Below are positions 46,843 through 55,591 of a stretch of DNA of 64,000 nt, piece after piece. A program made the position numbers and the translations under genes. Each line of letters begins with the position of its first letter. Position 1 is the stretch's first letter. The notes under the pieces are model-generated. The model did not search any database. It saw nothing but the letters and a program-made list of their open reading frames with translations, and was not told the origin of the DNA. This DNA is from Burkholderia sp. WP9 (GTDB taxonomy: Bacteria; Pseudomonadota; Gammaproteobacteria; Burkholderiales; Burkholderiaceae), in assembly GCF_900104795.1 (NCBI RefSeq), contig NZ_FNTG01000001.1, positions 3,100,001 through 3,164,000 on the forward strand. Direction: 5' to 3'.

Positions 46843-47862
46843 ATGGCCGACCGCTCCGAGGCGGCACGCCAATACGTCCCACTGCGCCCGATGACCGACT
46901 CCGCCGACACCGCCAATCCCTTCCCCTGCGCCCGCTTCATCAAGGAAATCGGCCGGGGCCCCAACGGCGCCCGCGCGCTGACTGCCGACGATACGCGCGC
47001 CCTCTACACCGCCATGCTCGACGGCCGCGTGGCCGATCTCGAACTCGGCGCGGTGTTGCTCGCGTATCGCGTGAAGGGCGAAACCGCCGACGAACTCGCC
47101 GCGATGCTGGCCGGCGCGCATGCGTCGTTCGAGCCGGTTCATCTGCCGCACGGCGCGTTTCGGCCCGTGTCGATACCCACCTACAACGGCGCGCGCAAGC
47201 AGCCGAATCTGGTGCCGCTGCTCGCCCTGCTGCTGGCTCGCGAAGGCGTGCCGGTGCTGGTGCATGGCGTAACCGAAGATCCGGGCCGCGTGACGAGCGC
47301 GGAAATCTTCACGCATCTGCAGATTCCGCACGCGCGCTCGCTCGCCGACATCGAAGACGGTCTCGCCGAGCGCCGCCTTGCGTTCGCGCCGATCGACATG
47401 CTCGCGCCGAAACTCGCGCGCCTGCTCGCGCTGCGCCGGCGCATGGGCGTGCGTAATTCGACGCACACGCTGGTAAAGATTCTGCAACCGTTCGCGCCCG
47501 CGGGATTGCGCCTCGTGAACTACACGCACCCGCCCTATCGCGACAGTCTCACTCAACTGTTCAACACACACCCGGACGCGGCAGCCGGCGGCGCCCTGCT
47601 CGCGCGCGGTACGGAAGGCGAAGCGGTGGCGGATACGCGCCGTCAGGTGCAGGTCGACTGGCTGCACGACGGGATCTGCGAAACACGCGTGCCGCATGAA
47701 CGCTCGTCGCCCGATGCGCCGGAAGTCGACTTGCCCGAGGCCAAAGACGCGCCGACGACAGCCGCCTGGATCAGCGCCGTCCTGCGTGGCGAGGCGCCGG
47801 TGCCGAGCGCGATCGAACGGCAGGTCGAACTGATCGTGGACGTCGCCAGAATGCCGGTGTGA
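46843..47862 (+). CDS. ybiB: DNA-binding protein YbiB (TrpD2-like)
   Basis: Protein with the anthranilate phosphoribosyltransferase fold but a nucleic-acid-binding rather than biosynthetic role in E. coli YbiB/TrpD2. [19 protein letters not shown], the TrpD-like PVLVHGV and [16 protein letters not shown] blocks are visible, while a typical PRPP-binding GTGGD motif is missing. The start is uncertain: ATG 46843 (339 residues), TTG 46834 or ATG 46891 (323 residues) are possible; none has a strong ribosome site. Confidence 0.88.
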   Translation: MADRSEAARQYVPLRPMTDSADTANPFPCARFIKEIGRGPNGARALTADDTRALYTAMLDGRVADLELGAVLLAYRVKGETADELAAMLAGAHASFEPVHLPHGAFRPVSIPTYNGARKQPNLVPLLALLLAREGVPVLVHGVTEDPGRVTSAEIFTHLQIPHARSLADIEDGLAERRLAFAPIDMLAPKLARLLALRRRMGVRNSTHTLVKILQPFAPAGLRLVNYTHPPYRDSLTQLFNTHPDAAAGGALLARGTEGEAVADTRRQVQVDWLHDGICETRVPHERSSPDAPEVDLPEAKDAPTTAAWISAVLRGEAPVPSAIERQVELIVDVARMPV

Positions 47863-47919
47863 CGGCCTCGCAGTAAGCGCGACGACTCGCTCGCCGTCGC
47901 CCGGCGCGAGCGCGGCGGG

Positions 47920-47949
47920 TTGACACGCTGTCGCGCGCCGTCATACATT
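47920..47949 (+). promoter_or_regulatory. Sigma-70 promoter of the leu leader
   Basis: TTGACA (47920-47925), an 18-base spacer, and TACATT (47944-47949). A start site 7 bases after the -10 box would fall on the A of the leader-peptide ATG at 47956. Confidence 0.72.
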
Positions 47950-47955
47950 AGACCC

Positions 47956-48030
47956 ATGCGTTCCCTTCCGAACACCCTCCGAATTACCTCCGGCCGCCTA
48001 GCGCGGCCCCTATCGCTACGCCTAGCGTAA
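47956..48030 (+). CDS. Leucine-rich leader peptide (24 residues)
   Basis: A 25-codon frame ATG-TAA with six leucines. Four of them are rare CTA codons packed into codons 15-23 (L-A-R-P-L-S-L-R-L). Codons 20-23 form the left arm of a perfect 10-bp hairpin. These are the marks of a transcription- or translation-attenuation leader responding to charged tRNA-Leu, fitting the downstream 2-isopropylmalate synthase gene. There is no Shine-Dalgarno; the transcript is probably leaderless. Confidence 0.78.
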   Translation: MRSLPNTLRITSGRLARPLSLRLA

Positions 48031-48043
48031 GTCAGGCGTAGCG
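48014..48043 (+). promoter_or_regulatory. Attenuator hairpin overlapping the leader peptide
   Basis: CGCTACGCCT (48014-48023) pairs with AGGCGTAGCG (48034-48043). The left arm includes two CTA Leu codons, so ribosome stalling there would prevent the stem from forming. A second small hairpin, GGCAAC/GTTGCC, follows at 48054-48068. No T-run terminator is seen before leuA, so the exact mechanism is open. Confidence 0.7.
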
Positions 48044-48352
48044 TCGGCGCGTCGGCAACCGCGTTGCCTTCGTCCGGTCCTCCCAGCTGTTCCCGTTTCA
48101 TCCCAAAGCGTAGTTCTTCACCACCCGTAGTCGTTTGCATTCGTCCGTTTACCGCGCGGACGAAGCACGAGGATCAAATGCACGTCGCATGGGCCATCTC
48201 CACGTCCGTTTTCGCCATCTCGATGACGCTGTTCGTTCGCGCCCGTTCGTTACTGCCGCTAACCACCGGTTGGCGGACGGTGCACCCGTGGCAGTCCGCC
48301 AACCGCTCGACGCCACACCCTTTTGCAGACGACACCACGAACGAGGCTCACC

Positions 48353-49462
48353 ATGTTGCGCAATCCCGCTGAAAAATACCGCCCCTTCCCCGCTGTACGA
48401 CTGACCGGCCGCAAATGGCCGAGCCGCACGATCAACCAGGCGCCGGTCTGGATGAGCACCGATTTGCGCGACGGCAACCAGGCGCTCATCGAGCCGATGA
48501 ACGCCGCACAAAAACTCGAATTCTTCGAGATGCTGGTCGCAATCGGTTTCAAGGAGATCGAGGTGGGCTATCCGTCGGCATCGCAAACGGATTTCGATTT
48601 CGTCCGCAAGCTGATCGAGGAAAACCGCATTCCCGACGACGTGACGATCGAGGTGTTCATGCCATCGCGAGCGGAACTGATCGCGCGCACATTCGAAGCG
48701 CTGGAAGGCGTGCCGCGCGCGATCGTGCATTTGTACAACGCAATCTGCCCGACGTTTCGCCGGATCGTTTTCAACCAGTCGAAGGCTGAAATCAAGGCGC
48801 TGGCCGTGGAGGGCACGCAAATCATCAAGGCCCATGCGCAGGCGCGGCCCGGCACGCACTGGACCTTCCAGTACTCGCCCGAAACGTTCAATACCGCCGA
48901 GCTGCCGTTTTCGCGCGAGGTATGCGACGCGGTGGCGCAGACATGGCGGCCCACGCGCGATCACAAAATGATCGTCAACCTTCCCGCGAGCGTGGAGGCG
49001 GCGACGCCGAACGTATTCGCCGACCAGATCGAATGGATGGATCGCAATCTCGCCTATCGCGACAGCATCGTGCTGTCCGTGCATCCGCATAACGATCGCG
49101 GCACCGCCGTGGCCGCCGCGGAACTGGCGCTGCTGGCGGGTGCGGACCGCGTCGAAGGCTGTCTGTTCGGCAACGGCGAGCGCACCGGCAATGTCGATCT
49201 CGTCGCGCTCGCGATGAATCTGGCTACGCAAGGCATCGACACGGGGCTCGATTTCTCGGATATGGCGGCGATCCGGCGCGTGGTGGAGCGGTGCAACCAG
49301 TTGCCGGTGGATCCGCGGCACCCGTATGCGGGCGATACGGTGATTCAGGCGAAGCATGGGGCGCGTCAAGGCGTCGCGGCGGAAAAGACTGTCATGGTCG
49401 AGGCCGAAACGATGGGTAGTCGCGAGTGGAGCGGTGTGGATCAGGAGAGCGTCGCGGCCTGA
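48353..49462 (+). CDS. leuA: 2-isopropylmalate synthase, C-terminally truncated
   Basis: Condenses acetyl-CoA with 2-oxoisovalerate in leucine synthesis. The catalytic TIM barrel is complete, with LRDGNQ, metal-binding HPHNDRG and [12 protein letters not shown]. This belongs to the long LeuA type (about 560 residues). Similarity stops at HPYAGD (about residue 328), and the last 41 residues are unrelated, so the linker subdomains and regulatory domain for leucine feedback are missing. No remnants are seen downstream. It may be a pseudogene, a feedback-insensitive enzyme or a repurposed barrel. The start ATG 48353 follows GAGG. Confidence 0.85.
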   Translation: MLRNPAEKYRPFPAVRLTGRKWPSRTINQAPVWMSTDLRDGNQALIEPMNAAQKLEFFEMLVAIGFKEIEVGYPSASQTDFDFVRKLIEENRIPDDVTIEVFMPSRAELIARTFEALEGVPRAIVHLYNAICPTFRRIVFNQSKAEIKALAVEGTQIIKAHAQARPGTHWTFQYSPETFNTAELPFSREVCDAVAQTWRPTRDHKMIVNLPASVEAATPNVFADQIEWMDRNLAYRDSIVLSVHPHNDRGTAVAAAELALLAGADRVEGCLFGNGERTGNVDLVALAMNLATQGIDTGLDFSDMAAIRRVVERCNQLPVDPRHPYAGDTVIQAKHGARQGVAAEKTVMVEAETMGSREWSGVDQESVAA

Positions 49463-49478
49463 CAATCTGGCTCCGGGA

Positions 49479-49498
49479 GAGGCCTTGGGTAAGGCCTC
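49479..49498 (+). repeat. Small hairpin after leuA
   Basis: GAGGCCTT (49479-49486), loop GGGT, AAGGCCTC (49491-49498) is a perfect stem 16 bases after the stop without a T-run. It may be a weak terminator or mRNA-stabilising stem. Confidence 0.5.
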
Positions 49499-49654
49499 GA
49501 ATCAGGCCGCAAGTGAGGCCGCGATCAGCCCCACGCCGAAGCCAAAGCGGCACATGCGCGGGACACACGCAAACCACAAGCGAGCTACCCGCTCGCTCGT
49601 GGCAACCGGACGCTCAAAAGGCGCAACCGGCCCGATAGAGTGAGCTCAAAAGGT

Positions 49655-50038
49655 TCACTCGATTGCGCAACGCGTCGCTTGCCAGGCGATCAGGCGCCAT
49701 TGCCCGTCTTCCTGCGTATGGATCGCCGTGTAGGCAATCGGAAACAGCAGCGCGCCGTTGTTCGCTTCCATTTCGATCAAAGCCCGGCCGGTGACCACGC
49801 AGGTTTCCCGCCCGACCGGCAGCAGATCTTGCGACTGCACCTCGATCTGCCGATAGCGGCGGCGCCCCGCGACAATCCCGTCGATGAACTGCCGCTTCGT
49901 TTCCCGCTTGCCGTTCGTGTGAACGTAGCTCACGTTATCCGCGAGCAGCGAGTCGAGCGACTGGCCGTCGCCGTCGACCATTGCACGAAAACGCTCTCGC
50001 TCGACCGCGCGAATCGCTTCGAATATCTTTGCCACCAT
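49655..50038 (-). CDS. Nuclear transport factor 2 family protein (DUF4440-like)
   Basis: A 127-residue cone-shaped NTF2-like fold protein. The pattern IRAVERERFRAMVDGDGQ, LLADNVSYVHTNGKRETKRQ and ALLFPIAYTAIHTQEDGQWR is typical of DUF4440/SnoaL-like proteins. Members are small-molecule enzymes or binding proteins of varied role; the function here is unknown. It lies downstream of pagL on the same strand. Confidence 0.85.
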   Translation of the reverse strand: MVAKIFEAIRAVERERFRAMVDGDGQSLDSLLADNVSYVHTNGKRETKRQFIDGIVAGRRRYRQIEVQSQDLLPVGRETCVVTGRALIEMEANNGALLFPIAYTAIHTQEDGQWRLIAWQATRCAIE

Positions 50039-50081
50039 CGCTCAGCCCCTCGCACCGATGAGCCGAACGTGGCCACGGTCG

Positions 50082-50645
50082 TCAGAAGTTATATTGCAGA
50101 TATAGCTGGTGGAAATTTATACCAGGATTCGGCTCTTTGATACCGCCGTTGGAAATATGCTGGAAGCGATATCCCGCCTGATACTGCTGGCGGTTGCCGA
50201 ACTGCATGCCCACACCGGCCATGTCGGCGAACTGGAACGCCGTGCCCAGCGTGAAGGTCGAAGATAGCCGAGGGCTCGAAAGCAAGCGGATGCCCGCGCC
50301 CACCTCGGCATACGGGCGGATCGGGCCCGATTCCTTGATGAAGCGGATGATCGGCGTCACGCCAACCTCGGCGATATTGTCGTGCACGTTGCCTTCGTTG
50401 GTGTGCCACCATGCCACATGCGCTTCGCCGATCAGCGAGAAATGCCAGTCGCCGATCTGCCACCAGGTCAGATCCGGATCCCAGACGATTCCCAGATCGA
50501 GTTTCTTGACGTGACGATCGCCGAGTCCACCGGCCACCTGTACGCCGAACTGGTCCGCCGAAGCCAATGCCGACATTCCCACCAGTACCGCCCCTGTCGC
50601 AATTTTTAGAGCCAGACCACGCAAAACATTCTTTTTGTTGTTCAT
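50082..50645 (-). CDS. pagL: Lipid A 3-O-deacylase
   Basis: Outer-membrane beta-barrel enzyme removing the 3-O acyl chain of lipid A. It has a signal peptide ending near SALASADQF (about residue 30), eight-strand barrel-type alternation, and the C-terminal catalytic motif FQHISNGGIKEPNPGINF with the His-Ser pair and conserved Asn. It is 187 residues long and ends with an aromatic-rich strand and terminal F, as for BAM substrates. It is divergent from rpoH. Confidence 0.93.
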   Translation of the reverse strand: MNNKKNVLRGLALKIATGAVLVGMSALASADQFGVQVAGGLGDRHVKKLDLGIVWDPDLTWWQIGDWHFSLIGEAHVAWWHTNEGNVHDNIAEVGVTPIIRFIKESGPIRPYAEVGAGIRLLSSPRLSSTFTLGTAFQFADMAGVGMQFGNRQQYQAGYRFQHISNGGIKEPNPGINFHQLYLQYNF

Positions 50646-51008
50646 CTAACACCCGCTCTCCGCCGAACGTTGAACAATTCGTAACAGTTCTGCGTATTCT
50701 AAGGTCAATCTCGATTAAGTGGATCGTATGAAGGAATCCAATTTTTCGCAATTAGTCACTTCAAATTCAGCAAATATCGGTCACTTATCGTCTCAAATGC
50801 GCTTTGACAGGTAACTTCTACGCTCCAAACAGAGGTGCTGAAGAAGGCGTACCATGGCTATTGGATCGTGAATTTCAATAGCGATTTGCGGAACCTAGAA
50901 GGCCCTACGCCCTCTAAGTATTAGCACTCGGTAAATCAGAGTGCTAACATCCAACGCTGGAGTCGTTACCTGAACAAGCTTTTGTCTGATTCCAAAGGAG
51001 TTTCCTAC
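50646..51008. promoter_or_regulatory. pagL-rpoH intergenic control region
   Basis: A 363-base AT-rich region between divergent genes. It contains TTGACA at 50804-50809 without a convincing -10 partner, and the CIRCE operator at 50921-50947. No gene is seen. Confidence 0.6.
50921..50947. promoter_or_regulatory. CIRCE operator (HrcA binding site) upstream of rpoH
   Basis: TTAGCACTC-N9-GAGTGCTAA matches the CIRCE consensus in all 18 arm positions. It lies 62 bases before the rpoH start. HrcA binding here would repress the heat-shock sigma factor gene and so link the HrcA and sigma-32 responses. Confidence 0.95.
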
Positions 51009-51944
51009 GTGAGCCATGCAATGACCCTTCCGAGTACTCTGAGCCCGTCGTCGGCTAAGGCCGCTTCGGCAGGTGCGCTGGCGCTCTCGCATTCCTCGCT
51101 GCTGCCCGGTCAACTGGGCAATATCGACGCCTACATCCAGGCCGTAAATCGGATTCCGATGCTGACGCCGGCGGAAGAACGCCAGTTCGCCACCGAATTT
51201 CGCGAGCAGGACAACCTCGAGTCCGCGCGCCGTCTCGTCCTGTCGCACCTGCGGCTGGTCGTATCGATCGCGCGCAACTATCTGGGTTATGGACTGCCGC
51301 ACGCCGACCTGATCCAGGAAGGCAATATCGGCCTGATGAAGGCCGTGAAGCGCTTCGATCCGGAGCAGAACGTGCGCCTCGTGTCGTACGCCATGCACTG
51401 GATCAAGGCCGAGATCCACGAATACATTCTGCGCAACTGGCGGATGGTGAAAGTCGCCACGACCAAGGCGCAGCGCAAGCTGTTTTTCAATCTGCGCAGC
51501 CACAAGCAAGGGCTGGGCGCGTTCACGCCGGACCAGATCGACGATCTGGCCAAAGAGTTGAACGTGAAGCGCGAAGAAGTTTCCGAAATGGAAACGCGTC
51601 TGTCCGGCGGCGACATCGCGCTGGAAGGCCAGGTTGAAGACGGCGAAGAGTCGTACGCACCGATCGCCTATCTGGCCGACTCGCATAGCGAACCGACCGC
51701 CGTGCTGGCTTCGCGTCAGCGCGACAAGCTGCAAAGCGACGGTATCGCAAGCGCGCTGGACGCACTGGACGCCCGCAGCCGCCGCATCATCGAGGCTCGC
51801 TGGCTGAAGGTGGAAGACGACGGCTCGGGTGGCTCGACGCTGCACGAACTCGCCGACGAGTTTGGCGTATCGGCCGAGCGGATTCGCCAGATCGAGGCGA
51901 GCGCAATGAAGAAGATGCGCGGTGCACTCACCGAATATGCGTAA
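51009..51944 (+). CDS. rpoH: RNA polymerase heat-shock sigma factor RpoH
   Basis: Sigma-32. Region 2 shows LVLSHLRLVVSIARNYLGYG, LPHADLIQEGNIGLMKAVKRFDP and the RpoH box area QRKLFFNLRSHKQ. Region 4 ends with ADEFGVSAERIRQIEASAM. GTG at 51009 is preferred: AAAGGAG lies 8 bases upstream, giving 311 residues. ATG 51021 is the alternative. A CIRCE site precedes it and a terminator follows. Confidence 0.96.
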   Translation: MSHAMTLPSTLSPSSAKAASAGALALSHSSLLPGQLGNIDAYIQAVNRIPMLTPAEERQFATEFREQDNLESARRLVLSHLRLVVSIARNYLGYGLPHADLIQEGNIGLMKAVKRFDPEQNVRLVSYAMHWIKAEIHEYILRNWRMVKVATTKAQRKLFFNLRSHKQGLGAFTPDQIDDLAKELNVKREEVSEMETRLSGGDIALEGQVEDGEESYAPIAYLADSHSEPTAVLASRQRDKLQSDGIASALDALDARSRRIIEARWLKVEDDGSGGSTLHELADEFGVSAERIRQIEASAMKKMRGALTEYA

Positions 51945-51998
51945 AGCCTGAAGCGTTTCAGCATGCCGGTTCGCCCGGCGCGCGGTAGCCAACCGCTA

Positions 51999-52033
51999 AA
52001 GCCCCGCCCTCGCAAGACGGCGGGGCTTTTTTT
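51999..52033 (+). terminator. Terminator after rpoH
   Basis: The 9-bp stem AGCCCCGCC (52000-52008)/GGCGGGGCT (52019-52027) is followed by a run of T. The rest of the 347-base gap up to cydP holds no gene that I can support. Confidence 0.93.
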
Positions 52034-52291
52034 CGCCCGCGCCGCCGCATGCCCCCCCAGGCGCCCGCATGCGTGCAACCCAATGCAAGGTCAACGCGTT
52101 TCTTGACGTAACACAAACCCGATAGCAATACTGGTCAAACGACGCAAGTCTCGCGACCCAATGCCGCAGCACGGAACCGTTGCGCGCGAGGTTCTGCTCC
52201 TAGAATCGGGATGCATTCGCCAGACCGTTGATGCGTTCAAGCGGCTTGGCGCCAGCCGGATTCACCGGTGTGAAGTTGCCTTCTACCGATC

Positions 52292-52552
52292 ATGACCATA
52301 GCCCTCAATCGCAATACCGTCCGCCGCCCGAGCCTGCGCAAGAGGTTCCACGGCTGGGTGCGCGGTCCGACGTTGGCGCGGGACATCGCCATCGTCCTCG
52401 CCATCAAATTCGCACTGCTGATGGCGCTCAAATACGCGTTCTTCAACCATCCACAGGCAGAGCACATGTCGCTCCCGCCTGAGCAAGTCGCGCAGGCGCT
52501 GCTGTCCGCGCCTGCCTCGCATCCGTCCCAAGGTGATCAACATGCCCGTTAG
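52292..52552 (+). CDS. cydP: Cytochrome oxidase putative small subunit CydP
   Basis: An 86-residue single-span protein. A basic N-terminus (NRNTVRRPSLRKRF) and ARDIAIVLAIKFALLMALKYAFF as the membrane helix match the CydP family found in front of cydAB in beta/gammaproteobacteria. Likely role: accessory subunit or assembly partner of cytochrome bd. Its 3' end overlaps the start of cydA by 11 bases, supporting translational coupling. Confidence 0.8.
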   Translation: MTIALNRNTVRRPSLRKRFHGWVRGPTLARDIAIVLAIKFALLMALKYAFFNHPQAEHMSLPPEQVAQALLSAPASHPSQGDQHAR

Positions 52553-54146
52553 CGAAGTCGTAGAACTGTCGCGCCTCCAGTTCGCCATCACGGCGCTCTA
52601 TCACTTCCTGTTCGTGCCGCTCACGCTCGGCCTGTCCTGGCTGCTCGTCATCATGGAATCCGTCTACGTGATGACCGGCAAGCAGATCTACAAGGACATG
52701 ACCCAGTTCTGGGGCAAGCTGTTCGGCATCAACTTTGCCATGGGCGTCACCACCGGCCTCACGCTCGAATTCCAGTTCGGCACCAACTGGTCGTACTACT
52801 CGCATTACGTGGGCGATATTTTCGGCGTGCCGCTCGCCGTCGAAGGCCTGATGGCGTTCTTCCTCGAGTCCACCTTCGTCGGCCTGTTCTTCTTTGGCTG
52901 GAAGCGTCTCTCGAAGGTCCAGCACGTGGGTGTCACGTTCCTCGTCGCGCTCGGCTCGAACCTCTCGGCGCTGTGGATTCTGGTGGCCAACGGCTGGATG
53001 AACAATCCGGTCGGCGCCACCTTCAACTATCAGACCATGCGCATGGAGCTCGACAGCATCTTCTCCGTGCTGTTCAATCCGGTCGCGCAGGTCAAGTTCG
53101 TGCACACTGTCTCGGCGGGCTATGTGACGGCCTCGATGTTCGTGCTCGGCGTGTCGTCGTGGTATCTGCTCAAGCGCCGCGACACCGAATTCGCGCTGCG
53201 CTCGTTCGCGATCGCCGCCGGGTTCGGCCTCGCCTCCACGCTGTGCGTGATCGTGCTCGGCGACGAATCCGGCTACCGCACCGGCGAAGTCCAGCAGGTC
53301 AAACTGGCCGCGATCGAATCCGAATGGGAAACCGCGCCTGCGCCGGCACCGTTTACGATCATCGGGATACCGAACCAGAAGGAAGAACGTACCGACTACG
53401 CGATCCGGGTTCCCTACGCGCTCGGCCTGATCGCCACGCGCTCACTCGACGAACCCGTGGTCGGCCTGAAGGACCTGATGGTGCGCAACGAGGCGCGCAT
53501 CAGGAACGGCATGCTCGCCTACGCCGCGCTGCAGAAGCTGAAACAGGGCGACGTCACCGACGAAGCCAAAGCCGCCTTCGACGCGCACAAGCAGGACCTC
53601 GGCTACGGCCTGATGCTCAAGCAGTTCACCGCGAACGTCACCGACGCCACGCCCGACCAGATCACCCAGGCCGCAAAGAAAACGATCCCGCCGGTGGCGC
53701 CCGTGTTCTTCTCGTTCCGCCTGATGGTGGGCCTCGGCATCCTGTTCCTCGCGACCTTCGTGCTGGCGTTCTGGTTCTGCGCGCAGCGCTCGCTGCTGCT
53801 GGAGAAGCGCCGCTGGTTCCTGCGCTGGGCCGTGTGGGCGATTCCGCTGCCGTGGCTCGCGGCGGAATTCGGCTGGATTGTCGCGGAAGTGGGCCGCCAG
53901 CCGTGGACCATCGCGGGCATTCTGCCCACCAGCCTGTCGGCCTCGAGCCTGACGGCAGGCGACCTGTATCTGAGTATCGGGGGCTTCGTGGTGTTCTACA
54001 CGGTGCTGTTCATCATCGAGATCATGCTGATGTTCAAGTATGCGCGGCTCGGTCCCTCGTCGCTGCATACGGGCCGTTACCACCATGAACAACAGCCGCC
54101 GAATCAGCCGCTGAACCAGCCGTTGCCGACCAACACGGCCGCCTGA
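52542..54146 (+). CDS. cydA: Cytochrome bd ubiquinol oxidase subunit I
   Basis: Carries the three haems and oxidises ubiquinol, reducing oxygen at the membrane. [19 protein letters not shown] contains the haem-ligand histidine. [20 protein letters not shown] begins the Q-loop, which is of the long type. WEGNQ-type motifs are in the partner subunit. It is 534 residues long with a Pro/Asn-rich tail. ATG 52542 with AAGGTGA upstream is preferred over an in-frame GTG at 52533. Confidence 0.96.
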   Translation: MPVSEVVELSRLQFAITALYHFLFVPLTLGLSWLLVIMESVYVMTGKQIYKDMTQFWGKLFGINFAMGVTTGLTLEFQFGTNWSYYSHYVGDIFGVPLAVEGLMAFFLESTFVGLFFFGWKRLSKVQHVGVTFLVALGSNLSALWILVANGWMNNPVGATFNYQTMRMELDSIFSVLFNPVAQVKFVHTVSAGYVTASMFVLGVSSWYLLKRRDTEFALRSFAIAAGFGLASTLCVIVLGDESGYRTGEVQQVKLAAIESEWETAPAPAPFTIIGIPNQKEERTDYAIRVPYALGLIATRSLDEPVVGLKDLMVRNEARIRNGMLAYAALQKLKQGDVTDEAKAAFDAHKQDLGYGLMLKQFTANVTDATPDQITQAAKKTIPPVAPVFFSFRLMVGLGILFLATFVLAFWFCAQRSLLLEKRRWFLRWAVWAIPLPWLAAEFGWIVAEVGRQPWTIAGILPTSLSASSLTAGDLYLSIGGFVVFYTVLFIIEIMLMFKYARLGPSSLHTGRYHHEQQPPNQPLNQPLPTNTAA

Positions 54147-54181
54147 TTCGCCGCCACCGAGTTTCAAGGGAAAAGATCATC

Positions 54182-55318
54182 ATGGATTATGCAAGCCTCA
54201 AACTCATCTGGTGGGTGCTGATCGGCGTGTTGCTGATCGGCTTTGCGCTCACCGACGGCTTCGACATGGGCGCGGCGATCCTGCTGCCCTTCATCGGCAG
54301 GACCGACGCCGAGCGGCGCATTGTCGTCAATACGGTGGGCGCGACCTGGGAAGGCAATCAGGTGTGGCTCATCACCGCCGGCGGCGCGATGTTCGCCGCG
54401 TGGCCGCTGGTGTACGCGGCCTCGTTCTCCGGGTTCTACTTCGCGATGCTGCTGGTGCTGTTCTCGCTGTTCTTCCGGCCGGTCGGCTTCGACTACCGCA
54501 GCAAGCGTGAAGACCCGCGCTGGCGCAGTGCGTGGGACTGGGCGCTGTTCGTCGGCGGCTTCGTGCCGGCGCTGGTGTTCGGCGTCGCGTTCGGCAACCT
54601 GCTGCAAGGCGTGCCGTTCTCGTTCGACACCGACTTGCGCGTCACCTATCACGGCGGCTTCTTCGCGCTGCTCAATCCGTTCGCGGTGCTGTGCGGGCTC
54701 GTCAGCGTGTCGATGCTGGCCGCGCACGGCGCCGCCTTCGTGAAGATGAAAGCGGACGATATTGTGGCCGAACGCGCGTCGCTCGCGCTGCGCATCGCTT
54801 CGTTCGCGGCCGTGGTGCTGTTCCTGATTGCCGGCGCGCTGATCGCCACGATGATCGGCGGCTACCAGCTGGTCGATGCGGCGCCGCTCGATACGGTTGC
54901 CAATCCGCTGCTGAAGAGCGTGATCGGCGCACCGGGCTTGTGGCTCACCAACTACGCCACCTATCCGTGGATGGTGGCCGCTCCCGTAGCCGGCCTGGTG
55001 GGCGGCGTGCTGGCCGCGTTGCTCGCGCGGTCGCGCTTTGAAAAGAGCGCGTTCCTGTCGACCTCGCTGATGATCATCGGCGTGATCCTCACGGCGGGCT
55101 TCTCGATGTTTCCGTTCATCATGCCCTCCTCGCTCGACGGCCGCAGCAGCCTCACCGTGTGGGATTCGACCTCGAGCCGCATGACGTTGCAGATCATGCT
55201 GATTGCCGTGATCGTGTTCCTGCCGATCATCCTGATCTATACGAGCTGGGTGTATCGCGTGATGCGCGGCAAGGTGACTGCGGCAGCGCTCGAAGAAAAT
55301 CACCATTCGATGTATTGA
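54182..55318 (+). CDS. cydB: Cytochrome bd ubiquinol oxidase subunit II
   Basis: Second large subunit of cytochrome bd. The signature [21 protein letters not shown] at residues 24-44 and [22 protein letters not shown] are typical. Multi-span protein of 378 residues. It lies 35 bases after cydA and is followed by cydX. Confidence 0.96.
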   Translation: MDYASLKLIWWVLIGVLLIGFALTDGFDMGAAILLPFIGRTDAERRIVVNTVGATWEGNQVWLITAGGAMFAAWPLVYAASFSGFYFAMLLVLFSLFFRPVGFDYRSKREDPRWRSAWDWALFVGGFVPALVFGVAFGNLLQGVPFSFDTDLRVTYHGGFFALLNPFAVLCGLVSVSMLAAHGAAFVKMKADDIVAERASLALRIASFAAVVLFLIAGALIATMIGGYQLVDAAPLDTVANPLLKSVIGAPGLWLTNYATYPWMVAAPVAGLVGGVLAALLARSRFEKSAFLSTSLMIIGVILTAGFSMFPFIMPSSLDGRSSLTVWDSTSSRMTLQIMLIAVIVFLPIILIYTSWVYRVMRGKVTAAALEENHHSMY

Positions 55319-55346
55319 TCGCCAATACGCTTAACAGGAGTTTGTG

Positions 55347-55463
55347 ATGTGGTATTTCAGTTGGATTCTCGGAATCGGCGTGGCGTTAGCGTTCGGCATG
55401 ATCAACGTGATGTGGCTGGAATCGCGTCGGCCGGTGGAAGCAGGCAAGCATAAGACGCATTGA
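55347..55463 (+). CDS. cydX: Cytochrome bd-I small subunit CydX
   Basis: A 38-residue single-helix protein starting MWYFSWILGIGVALAFGMIN, matching the CydX/YbgT family that stabilises the haem site of cytochrome bd. AACAGGAG precedes the ATG at good spacing. It lies 28 bases after cydB; a terminator follows at 55513. Confidence 0.93.
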   Translation: MWYFSWILGIGVALAFGMINVMWLESRRPVEAGKHKTH

Positions 55464-55512
55464 TGCATGCTCAACCGGCCGCGCGCCGGTCGAATAGCCA
55501 CGCAAAAAAGAA

Positions 55513-55545
55513 ACGGCACCTCGAGGTTCAAGGTGCCGTTTTTTG
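55513..55545. terminator. Bidirectional terminator after cydX
   Basis: ACGGCACCT (55513-55521)/AGGTGCCGT (55531-55539) has an A-run to its left and TTTTT to its right. It serves cydX and probably the convergent DUF1996 gene. Confidence 0.92.
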
Positions 55546-55591
55546 CGTGGCTAGATGAGAAGCGGTCACGCCCGCTCTCACGTTGCCCACA

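Noticed and set aside
46663..47697. Upstream extension of the fumarylacetoacetase-family frame
   Set aside because: Antisense to ybiB and without FAH similarity; the domain begins at 46662.
48149..49465. 438-codon open frame on the minus strand
   Set aside because: Antisense of leuA, whose catalytic motifs are clear.
50804..50832. Sigma-70 promoter for rpoH at TTGACA
   Set aside because: No acceptable -10 hexamer at 16-18 bases; left as part of the control region only.
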